A DNA stretch of 64,000 nt from Paenibacillus pedocola. Lineage in GTDB: Bacteria > Bacillota > Bacilli > Paenibacillales > Paenibacillaceae. Location: NCBI RefSeq assembly GCF_031599675.1, contig NZ_CP134223.1, forward strand, positions 2,790,001 through 2,854,000, written 5' to 3'. This document shows positions 51,005 through 58,032 of this stretch, piece after piece. The notes beneath the pieces were generated by a model. The model had not been told where the DNA came from. It was given only the letters and a program-made list of their open reading frames with translations, and ran no database searches. The translations under genes were made by a program, and so were the position numbers. Numbering within the stretch: position 1 is the first letter of the stretch; each line of letters opens with the position of its first letter.

Positions 51005-52105
51005 ATGGGAAAGGTTAAGATCGGCTTGCTTCAGTTTTTCACTTTAACAGTGCTGTTTGAGCTGGGGACGGCGCTTGTTGTCAATCTGGGCATGAGCGCC
51101 GGCAGGGATGCATGGATGTCGATTCTGATTGGCTGTCTGGCAGGGCTGGCCATGTTTTCGGGGTATGTATATTTGTACCGGAAGCACCCGGACATGCCTT
51201 TCACGGCCTACACCCGCAAACTGCTAGGCACAACAGCCGGCACACCAGTTGCGGTAATGTATATTGTTTTATATATGAATTTGGCTGGCCGAGATCTGCG
51301 TGACGGCAGCACGATGCTTGCGATGGCTACAATGCATAACACACCTCTCTTTATCCTAAGTATGCTGATGATCTTATCCGCTGCTTATGTGCTGCACAAG
51401 GGTCTGGAGGTACTTACGAGGACGTCGCTGATGTTCGCTGTAATCGTCCTGCTGATCGGTGCATTCAGCCTGATCTTACTGATTCTGTCCGGTTCAATAA
51501 AACTTCTGCGGCTGCTTCCTGTTCTGGAGAACGGGATCGGGCCGGTGATGGATTCCGTTGTACATCAGAATTATATGTTTCCGTTCGGTGAAATGGTTTG
51601 CTTTACGATGCTTATGCCTTATCTGTCTCATGTCAAAAAAGGACCGTGGGTTATTGCGGCAGGTATGCTGGTATCCGCTCTGCTGCTCAGCGCTACCATG
51701 GCTCTTAATATATCGGTGCTTGGGGCAGATATCGTGGAGCGTTCCCCGCTGCCGCTGATGCCGACTATCAGCAAGATCTCGATCTCGGATTTTATCCAGC
51801 GGGTTGACATTTTTGTAGTAATGGTGCTGATCATTGGCGTGTTTTTCAAAGTGTCTGTTTTCTTCGCGGCTGCACTAATCGGTATTTCTGAATTGTTCAA
51901 TCTTCCATACCGGAGAATGGTGTATCCTGTTACGCTGATTATCCTGTTTACTTCTATGCTTGATGCCCGCAGTTTCACTGAACATCTGAATGAAGGCGGA
52001 AGACTCCTATACGCGGTCTATCCGCTGTTTATGATTGTTATTCCGGCCATTCTGATCATTGTAACTGCAATACGCAGCTACTTTTCGGCGCCCCGGCCGG
52101 GCTGA
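51005..52105 (+). CDS. Spore germinant receptor permease subunit B (GerB family)
   Basis: A 366-residue membrane protein of the spore germination branch of the APC superfamily, with ten hydrophobic segments. The start LQFFTLTVLFELGTALVVNLG and FPFGEMVCFTMLMPYL are characteristic. Subunit B is thought to bind the germinant. AGGGGGA precedes the ATG, 14 bases after the C-subunit stop. Its last 28 bases overlap a convergent small gene on the other strand. No terminator is visible between them. Confidence 0.93.
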   Translation: MGKVKIGLLQFFTLTVLFELGTALVVNLGMSAGRDAWMSILIGCLAGLAMFSGYVYLYRKHPDMPFTAYTRKLLGTTAGTPVAVMYIVLYMNLAGRDLRDGSTMLAMATMHNTPLFILSMLMILSAAYVLHKGLEVLTRTSLMFAVIVLLIGAFSLILLILSGSIKLLRLLPVLENGIGPVMDSVVHQNYMFPFGEMVCFTMLMPYLSHVKKGPWVIAAGMLVSALLLSATMALNISVLGADIVERSPLPLMPTISKISISDFIQRVDIFVVMVLIIGVFFKVSVFFAAALIGISELFNLPYRRMVYPVTLIILFTSMLDARSFTEHLNEGGRLLYAVYPLFMIVIPAILIIVTAIRSYFSAPRPG

Positions 52106-52335
52106 GTGCCGCGTATCCAATAGATGGCATCCGGAATGATAAGGCATAACAGCATAACGGAGGCAGCCAGCTTCTCCGAGGCCGTATAGAGGAGATAGTT
52201 GAGAATATAGCCGATGTTATTTAGCCCATATCCGAACAGCCAGTCGTTCAGGTAAAGATACAGCTGTGAAAGTACTGATAGTAAAAGGATCGCTGTGTAC
52301 TTGCGGAGCAAGAGCTTACGGGTTCTTTTTTTCAA
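52078..52335 (-). CDS. Small two-helix membrane protein convergent with the germination operon
   Basis: An 85-residue frame with a basic start (KKRTRKLLLRK), two likely membrane helices (YTAILLLSVLSQLYLYL and KLAASVMLLCLIIPDAIYWI) and a polar end. The start is TTG with AAAGGA nine bases upstream. It overlaps the end of the GerB-type gene by 28 bases on the opposite strand. I do not know the family. Composition and the ribosome site support coding, but the overlap and weak start keep confidence moderate. Confidence 0.5.
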   Translation of the reverse strand: MKKRTRKLLLRKYTAILLLSVLSQLYLYLNDWLFGYGLNNIGYILNYLLYTASEKLAASVMLLCLIIPDAIYWIRGTQPGRGAEK

Positions 52336-52462
52336 TCAAAACAGTCCTTTCCGGGTGATTAAGACTAGTATGAATCATTTCCTGGACTGCCATGCAGAGC
52401 CAGGCCCGGCGAGGGACTGCTTTTGCGCTATGAATGCTTATCATCCATCCCGATTTATGTTA

Positions 52463-52481
52463 CATTAGTATGAAACTAATG
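52463..52481. repeat. Operator-like inverted repeat before the methionine gene
   Basis: CATTAGT-ATGAA-ACTAATG, perfect seven-base arms, 24 bases before the GTG start. A likely protein-binding site; no S-box or T-box motif is seen in this 169-base gap. Confidence 0.5.
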
Positions 52482-52504
52482 ACAGTATAGGGGAGGTTCT
52501 TGCG

Positions 52505-54379
52505 GTGAAGCCGGATTTGCGCTCTGCATGGAAGAATAACGTGTTGGTCGGAGACGGAGCGATGGGAACTTTTTTATATCAGAAAGGCTTCCCTGTCGGC
52601 ATCTCCTATGAAGAATTAAATCTGACCTCTCCAGAGGTCATTGAAGATGTGCACCGCAGCTATATTGAAGCCGGGGCGGTGCTGCTGGAGAGCAATACGT
52701 ACTCGGCCAACTATGATAAGCTGTCCAAGTTTGGCCTTGAGGCCAAGGTGGAGGAGATCAACCGTGCCGGTGTACGGATAGCCCGGCATGCCGCCGGTGA
52801 AACCGGATATGTTGTCGGTGCGGTAGGCTCGATCCGTGCCGGTAAGCGTGCGAACCTGTCCAGCTCGGAGCTGAAGCGGTTTTATGCCCAGCAGTTTTCA
52901 GCGCTGCTTGAAGAGCAGCCGGACGGTATCATGCTGGAAACCTTCTATGATGTGGAGGAGCTGCACCTGGCGCTCAGAGCGGTCCGTAAGCTCAGCGGGC
53001 TTCCGGTGATCTGCCAGCTGGCTGTGGATGAAACAGCACGCACGCTAGACGGATTAACACTGCCTGAGGCTTTTCGGATTCTGGAGCAGGACGGGGCAGA
53101 CATTATCGGCTTCAATTGCCGTACCGGACCAAACGGAATCAAGCGGGCTTTGAAATCGCTGCAGGGAAGTCTTACACTGCCCGCTTCGGTATATCCTAAT
53201 GCCGGTATCGCCGATTATGTGGACGGGCAATACCGTTACGGCGCATCCCCGGAATATTTTGGCCAGATGGCCCCGGTGTTTGCTGATATGGGCTGCCGGA
53301 TTATCGGCGGATGCTGCGGTACTACACCGCAGCATATCACTGAAATTTCTGCAGCGCTGCGCGGATATATTCCGCAGCCGCTGCCTGAGCCGGCAGTGAA
53401 GCGAAGCATAGAGAGTATTACTTTGCATGAGCCACTCGGAGAAGACAGCGCCCGGAACGGCGGCGAACCGAATCTGGTTGATCTGGTTAAGGAACGCCAT
53501 ACCGTGATTGTAGAGCTGGACCCTCCGCGGGATCTGGATATCTCTAAGTTCATGAAGGGTGCCGAAGCGCTGCGCAGAGCAGGTGCAGATGCGCTGACGC
53601 TGGCCGATAATTCCCTGGCCGTGACCCGGATGAGCAACATGGCGCTCGGATCTCTAGTACAGAGCCGTACCGGACTACGCCCCCTGGTCCATGTTGCCTG
53701 CCGAGACCGCAACCTAATCGGAACGCAATCCCACCTGATGGGCTTTGATGCGCTGGGTATTGACCATGTGCTGGCTGTGACCGGAGATCCGGCAAGGTTC
53801 GGCGATTTACCGGGGTCGAGCTCGATTTATGATTTGACCTCCTTCGAGATCATCCGGATGATTAAGCAGCTCAACGACGGCATTGCTTTTTCCGGCAAAC
53901 CGCTCAAGCAGAAGGCGAAATTTGTGATTGGGGCTGCGTTTAATCCGAATGTGAAGCATTTGGACAAGGCAGTGGAACGTCTGGAGAAAAAAATCGCCTC
54001 AGGTGCTGATTATATTATGACTCAGCCGGTGTACGATCCGGAGCTGATTGCCCGCATTGCCAAAGCCACCGCACATCTGGATATTCCGATCTTCATTGGA
54101 ATTATGCCGCTGGCGAGCGGCCGTAATGCCGAATATCTGCATAATGAAGTGCCTGGTATTCAGCTCTCGGATGAAGTGCGCAGACGTATGCAGGGACTTG
54201 AAGGAGAGACTGGCCGCGCGGAAGGTGTAGCTATAGCCAAAGAGCTGCTGGATGCAGCGACAGCGCATTTTAACGGGATCTATTTAATGACACCTTTCAT
54301 GTTCTATGATATGAGTGTGCAGCTGCTGGAATATATTTGGGCGAAGCAAGGACGCAAATTGTCCCCCTTGTTTCGGTAG
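52505..54379 (+). CDS. yitJ: Bifunctional homocysteine S-methyltransferase / 5,10-methylenetetrahydrofolate reductase
   Basis: A 624-residue fusion in the methionine cycle. The N-terminal half (about 1-290) is a zinc-dependent homocysteine S-methyltransferase: GDGAMGTFLYQKGFP, cysteine in GFNCRTGPNG and the pair in GGCCGTTPQH bind zinc. The C-terminal half (about 320-620) is a MetF-type flavoprotein: VELDPPRDLDISKFM, ALTLADNSLAVTRMSN, VTGDPARFGD and TQPVYDPELIARI. The same fusion is B. subtilis YitJ. The GTG start follows GGGGAGG by eight bases. YitJ is under an S-box riboswitch in B. subtilis, but no S-box is recognisable here; a palindrome lies upstream in its place. Confidence 0.94.
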   Translation: MKPDLRSAWKNNVLVGDGAMGTFLYQKGFPVGISYEELNLTSPEVIEDVHRSYIEAGAVLLESNTYSANYDKLSKFGLEAKVEEINRAGVRIARHAAGETGYVVGAVGSIRAGKRANLSSSELKRFYAQQFSALLEEQPDGIMLETFYDVEELHLALRAVRKLSGLPVICQLAVDETARTLDGLTLPEAFRILEQDGADIIGFNCRTGPNGIKRALKSLQGSLTLPASVYPNAGIADYVDGQYRYGASPEYFGQMAPVFADMGCRIIGGCCGTTPQHITEISAALRGYIPQPLPEPAVKRSIESITLHEPLGEDSARNGGEPNLVDLVKERHTVIVELDPPRDLDISKFMKGAEALRRAGADALTLADNSLAVTRMSNMALGSLVQSRTGLRPLVHVACRDRNLIGTQSHLMGFDALGIDHVLAVTGDPARFGDLPGSSSIYDLTSFEIIRMIKQLNDGIAFSGKPLKQKAKFVIGAAFNPNVKHLDKAVERLEKKIASGADYIMTQPVYDPELIARIAKATAHLDIPIFIGIMPLASGRNAEYLHNEVPGIQLSDEVRRRMQGLEGETGRAEGVAIAKELLDAATAHFNGIYLMTPFMFYDMSVQLLEYIWAKQGRKLSPLFR

Positions 54380-54396
54380 TAATAATCAATTACAAT
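54368..54396 (+). promoter_or_regulatory. Promoter of yloC inside the end of yitJ
   Basis: TTGTTT (54368-54373), 17 bases, TACAAT (54391-54396). It gives the downstream housekeeping run its own start. Confidence 0.55.
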
Positions 54397-54417
54397 AGTG
54401 TAATGGATGTGATTCCG

Positions 54418-55314
54418 TTGTCATTTAGCATGACCGGATACGGTCAATCATCCCTGCAATTCGGCGGTTACAAGATAACGTTCGAAGTCAAATCGGTGAA
54501 TAACCGTTACTGCGAAGTTGTGCTGCGGATGCCCCGGGATTGGACGGTTTATGAGGATATGCTGCGACGAATAGTTCAAAGTCATATCAAACGGGGACGG
54601 GTAGATGTCATCATTAATAGGGAAGTCACTGAAGAAGCTGCTTCCTTACAGGTTTTGAACCGTAATGCGGTGAAGTCCTACCTGAAGTCAGCGGAAGTGC
54701 TGAAGGATGAGTTCGGGCTGCCGGGAGAGTTGACTTTACGTGATATACTTTCTATGCCCGGGGTTATGGAACTGAAGGATGGACCGGCGGACGAAACGTC
54801 CGGTTCTGCCGAAGAGTGCTCCGAGATGCTTGCACAGGGATTGACGCAGAGCCTGCAATCGCTGCTCCAGATGCGTGCCCGTGAAGGAAGCTATCTTGCT
54901 GCTGACCTGTTAAGCAGGCTTGGCCATCTTGAAGAGCTTCAGGCTAGAATGGCTGCGCTTGCCCCCGCTGTTGTAAGTGAATACCGAGACAAGCTAAGGC
55001 TGCGGCTAAGTGAACTGAATGACGGAACGTTCCCTTTTGAAGAGCATAAATTCGGAATGGAAATTGCTATCTTTGCCGACCGCTGTAACATTGATGAAGA
55101 GCTTACCCGGTTGTACAGTCATTTTGAACAATGCAGGACTCTGCTGAATGGAAGCGAGCCGGCAGGACGCAAACTGGACTTTCTCATCCAGGAGATGAAC
55201 AGGGAGACGAATACAATCGGGTCGAAATGCAATCATCTGACTCTGGTGAACCTCACGCTTGAGATGAAGGCTGAGCTGGAGAAGATTCGTGAGCAAGCGG
55301 CGAATATTGAATAA
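54418..55314 (+). CDS. yloC: YicC/YloC family endoribonuclease-like protein
   Basis: A 298-residue member of the YicC family, recently linked to RNA cleavage and decay. It begins [19 protein letters not shown]; the SMTGYG motif is the family start. The C-terminal part contains [23 protein letters not shown] and [18 protein letters not shown], both diagnostic. I chose the TTG at 54418 because GGATGTGAT, an eight of nine match to the anti-Shine-Dalgarno complement, precedes it by four bases. The ATG at 54403 lies too close to the -10 box. First gene of the conserved yloC-remA-gmk-rpoZ run. Confidence 0.94.
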   Translation: MSFSMTGYGQSSLQFGGYKITFEVKSVNNRYCEVVLRMPRDWTVYEDMLRRIVQSHIKRGRVDVIINREVTEEAASLQVLNRNAVKSYLKSAEVLKDEFGLPGELTLRDILSMPGVMELKDGPADETSGSAEECSEMLAQGLTQSLQSLLQMRAREGSYLAADLLSRLGHLEELQARMAALAPAVVSEYRDKLRLRLSELNDGTFPFEEHKFGMEIAIFADRCNIDEELTRLYSHFEQCRTLLNGSEPAGRKLDFLIQEMNRETNTIGSKCNHLTLVNLTLEMKAELEKIREQAANIE

Positions 55315-55364
55315 CAGGAATCTGTATAAGCAAAGATGTAACTTATGGGGGGAACAACCGGAAC

Positions 55365-55625
55365 ATGGCAATTAAATTAATCAACATCGGCTTTGGGAAT
55401 ATCGTATCGGCCAACCGTATTATTTCCATTGTCAGCCCGGAATCTGCACCGATTAAACGTATTATCCAGGAAGCGAGAGACCGGCATATGCTGATTGACG
55501 CTACCTATGGCCGCCGGACGCGGGCCGTCATTATCACAGACAGCGACCATGTCATTCTGTCGGCCGTTCAGCCGGAGACTGTGGCACACCGCTTATCCAG
55601 CAAAGATGACGATAACGACGAATAA
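55365..55625 (+). CDS. remA: Extracellular matrix regulator RemA (DUF370)
   Basis: An 86-residue DNA-binding protein that activates biofilm matrix and osmoprotection genes in B. subtilis by forming ring-like oligomers. It begins [20 protein letters not shown] and includes [25 protein letters not shown], close to B. subtilis RemA. GGGGGGA precedes the ATG. Position between yloC and gmk is the same as in B. subtilis. Confidence 0.96.
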   Translation: MAIKLINIGFGNIVSANRIISIVSPESAPIKRIIQEARDRHMLIDATYGRRTRAVIITDSDHVILSAVQPETVAHRLSSKDDDNDE

Positions 55626-55643
55626 CAACAATTGGAGTGTACT

Positions 55644-56213
55644 ATGTCAAAAGGATTGCTGATCATTTTATCCGGACCTTCCGGCGTTGGCAAAGGCACA
55701 GTGTGTACAGCACTACGGCCGAAAATGCCCGAGCTTGTCTATTCCGTTTCCGCCACCACCCGTAGTCCGCGTGAAGGCGAAGAGAACGGTGTCAATTATT
55801 TTTTCAAGAGCAGAGAGCAGTTTGCGGCGATGATTGAAGCCGACCAGCTGCTGGAGTATGCGGAGTACGTAGGCAATTATTACGGTACTCCGCGTGATTT
55901 TGTGGAGCGGACACTTGAGAGCGGAAGAGATATTATTCTGGAAATCGAGGTTCAGGGAGCACTCAAAGTCAAAGAGAAATTTCCCGAAGGAATCTTTGTA
56001 TTCCTGCTGCCGCCATCGATGGACGAACTCAAGGACCGTATCCGCGGGCGCGGTACGGAGCATCCTGATGTGATTAACCACCGTATGTCCGTGGCGGAGG
56101 ATGAGATTGGCCTGATTCGGCATTACGACTACGCCGTAGTGAATGATGAGATTGATCTCGCCTGCAAGCGCATAGAAAGCATTATTATCGCCGAACATTG
56201 TAAGGTAAGATGA
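55644..56213 (+). CDS. gmk: Guanylate kinase
   Basis: Gmk phosphorylates GMP to GDP with ATP. The 189 residues start [19 protein letters not shown], containing the P-loop GPSGVGKG, followed by [21 protein letters not shown] (GMP binding) and [19 protein letters not shown] lies seven bases before the ATG at 55644; the frame opens four codons earlier but without a site. Follows remA after 18 bases and precedes rpoZ. Confidence 0.97.
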   Translation: MSKGLLIILSGPSGVGKGTVCTALRPKMPELVYSVSATTRSPREGEENGVNYFFKSREQFAAMIEADQLLEYAEYVGNYYGTPRDFVERTLESGRDIILEIEVQGALKVKEKFPEGIFVFLLPPSMDELKDRIRGRGTEHPDVINHRMSVAEDEIGLIRHYDYAVVNDEIDLACKRIESIIIAEHCKVR

Positions 56214-56267
56214 TATGCACTACAAGAATGGATCATATTTACAGTAAAAGATGAAGAGGTGTCTTAC

Positions 56268-56468
56268 GTGCTATATCCATCTATTGATGAAATGATGACT
56301 AAGGTTGACAGCAAGTACTCGCTGGTTGTCGCTGCGGCCCGCCGGGCAAGAGCACTCCGCGAAGGCGGTAAAACGGATGTTAAATCGCCGAAATCGCACA
56401 AATTCGTTGGTGTGGCGCTGGAAGAAATCTATGAAGACCGCATTATTGTAACCCGCGGCGAAGAGTAA
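56268..56468 (+). CDS. rpoZ: RNA polymerase omega subunit
   Basis: A 66-residue omega subunit, which helps assemble and stabilise the RNA polymerase beta-prime subunit. It begins [21 protein letters not shown], matching B. subtilis RpoZ, with AARRARAL as the conserved helix. The start is the GTG at 56268 with AGAGGTG six bases upstream; an in-frame GTG three codons earlier overlaps that site. A terminator follows, so coaBC may be transcribed separately. Confidence 0.95.
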   Translation: MLYPSIDEMMTKVDSKYSLVVAAARRARALREGGKTDVKSPKSHKFVGVALEEIYEDRIIVTRGEE

Positions 56469-56495
56469 TCCGGGAAGCCTGCTATGCCTACAGTA

Positions 56496-56540
56496 GAAAC
56501 GGTCACCGCCAGCTTCATTCGCGGCACCGTTTCTTCTTCT
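56496..56540 (+). terminator. Terminator after rpoZ
   Basis: GAAACGGT (56496-56503) pairs with ACCGTTTC (56526-56533), enclosing CCGC/GCGG, then TTCTTCT. The T run is interrupted, so strength is uncertain. Confidence 0.65.
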
Positions 56541-56559
56541 GTTAGCGGGGCTTGTATTG

Positions 56560-56620
56560 TATAATGCTATATGTAGCCCGTGCTGGGCTGATCCTGACAA
56601 CCGGAAGGTTGTTATTTTTT
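56560..56620 (+). ncRNA. Possible short terminated transcript between rpoZ and coaBC
   Basis: A perfect TATAAT (56560-56565) would start a transcript near 56572. That transcript contains AGCCC-GTGCT-GGGCT (56575-56589) and then ACAACC-GGAA-GGTTGT (56597-56612) followed by TATTTTTTT, a clean intrinsic terminator. The -35 element is weak (TTCTGT at 17 bases). Product about 45-50 bases: either a small RNA or a premature stop of a coaBC leader. Confidence 0.4.
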
Positions 56621-56668
56621 TAAGATTCCGTTAATTTTCAGTTGATATTGATTTCCTGCATGTCCTGC

Positions 56669-56714
56669 AAGAAACGGGTGCCGTCCTTTGCTAAAGGCGA
56701 CGCAGCCGTTTCTT
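56669..56714 (+). promoter_or_regulatory. Hairpin in the coaBC leader
   Basis: AAGAAACGG (56669-56677) pairs with CCGTTTCTT (56706-56714), with an inner CCTTT-GCT-AAAGG hairpin. The outer arms repeat the GAAACGG/CCGTTTCTTCTT sequence of the rpoZ terminator 170 bases upstream. Confidence 0.5.
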
Positions 56715-56799
56715 CTTGCCGGAATATGAAACCATAAGGATATCTTTTTTCATAGCCGGTTCATTTGCTTCTTACAGGTTTGGAACAGGGGGGATTAAG

Positions 56800-58032
56800 T
56801 TGAACAGCTTACAAGGCAAAACCATCATCCTTGGAGTTACAGGAGGCATCGCTGCCTACAAGGCGGCGGCCTTGACCAGCAAGCTAGCCCAAAAAGGTGC
56901 CGAGGTTCATGTCATTATGACGTCTTCGGCCAAGCAGTTTATTACCGAACTGACGTTTCAGTCGCTGTCCAAACAGCGGGTGTATAGTGATACCTTCCAG
57001 GAACGCGACCCGGCTTCAATTTCTCATATAGATCTTGCCGGTTCTGCTGATCTGGTTCTGATTGCTCCGGCAACGGCCAATATTATTGGTAAAATGGCGC
57101 ATGGACTGGCTGATGATATGCTGTCCACCACGCTGCTTGCAACTACAGCGCCAGTTATGGTCGCACCGGCAATGAACGTTCATATGTACCAGCATCCGGC
57201 GGTAATCAGCAATATGAACACACTTGCCGCCCGCGGTGTGCAATTTATTGAACCGGGCGAAGGCCTGCTCGCCTGCGGTTATGTGGGCAAAGGGAGGCTG
57301 GAGGAGCCGGAAACGATTGTCCGCGTGGTGGAGGATTACTTTGCTCTCCAGGCAGTCAACGTAAAGGGGCCTTTAGCCGGTAAAAAAGTGATTGTTACCG
57401 CCGGTGGAACAGTAGAACGGATTGATCCGGTCCGCTATATCTCTAATGATTCTTCCGGTAAAATGGGCTTTGCCATTGCCCGTGCCGCACGGGCAATGGG
57501 TGCGGAAGTTACCCTTATTGCTGCACGGACCGATGAAGCGCCGCCGCAGGATCCTGAAATCTCGTTAATTCGGGTGGAATCAGCACAGTCCATGCTGGAG
57601 GCCGTCACCAGCCGGTGGGATGAGTGCGATATTCTGATCAAAGCTGCCGCAGTGGCTGATTACCGTCCAATGCACAGTGCTGACTCGAAAATTAAAAAAA
57701 GCGGAGATACGATGACGCTTGAACTGGTCAAGACAACCGATATTCTGGAGACTCTGGGGAACATGAAAGACGGCCAGTTCCTGGTCGGATTTGCCGCTGA
57801 AACCGGCAATGCCGAGTTTTATGCAAAGGATAAGCTGGTCCGCAAAAATCTGGATCTTATCGTTGCTAATGATGTGTCCACGGAAGGCGCCGGCTTCGGC
57901 ACGGACACCAACATTGTATCGATCTATGATGCCGGTGGACTGGTGCTTGATCTTCCTTTGAGCTCGAAAGATGAAGTCGCACGCCGTCTGCTGACCCTGG
58001 CGGCAGAGCGTATTTCCGGGGTAGCGTTATAA
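56800..58032 (+). CDS. coaBC: Bifunctional phosphopantothenoylcysteine decarboxylase / phosphopantothenate-cysteine ligase
   Basis: CoaBC performs two steps of coenzyme A synthesis: it joins 4'-phosphopantothenate to cysteine with CTP and then decarboxylates the product using FMN. The 410 residues split into the CoaC part (about 1-190: GVTGGIAAYKAA, ATANIIGKMAHGLADDMLSTT in parts, PAMNVHMYQHP with the catalytic region) and the CoaB part (about 190-405: VTAGGTVERIDPVRYISNDSSGKMG, KAAAVADYRP). The TTG start follows AGGGGGGATT by five to seven bases; the in-frame extension to 56716 falls in the leader. priA overlaps its stop by one base. Confidence 0.95.
   Translation: MNSLQGKTIILGVTGGIAAYKAAALTSKLAQKGAEVHVIMTSSAKQFITELTFQSLSKQRVYSDTFQERDPASISHIDLAGSADLVLIAPATANIIGKMAHGLADDMLSTTLLATTAPVMVAPAMNVHMYQHPAVISNMNTLAARGVQFIEPGEGLLACGYVGKGRLEEPETIVRVVEDYFALQAVNVKGPLAGKKVIVTAGGTVERIDPVRYISNDSSGKMGFAIARAARAMGAEVTLIAARTDEAPPQDPEISLIRVESAQSMLEAVTSRWDECDILIKAAAVADYRPMHSADSKIKKSGDTMTLELVKTTDILETLGNMKDGQFLVGFAAETGNAEFYAKDKLVRKNLDLIVANDVSTEGAGFGTDTNIVSIYDAGGLVLDLPLSSKDEVARRLLTLAAERISGVAL

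Noticed and set aside
52336..52504. S-box (SAM) riboswitch before yitJ
   Set aside because: None of the conserved S-box segments could be found by eye, and the gap is short for an S-box plus terminator.
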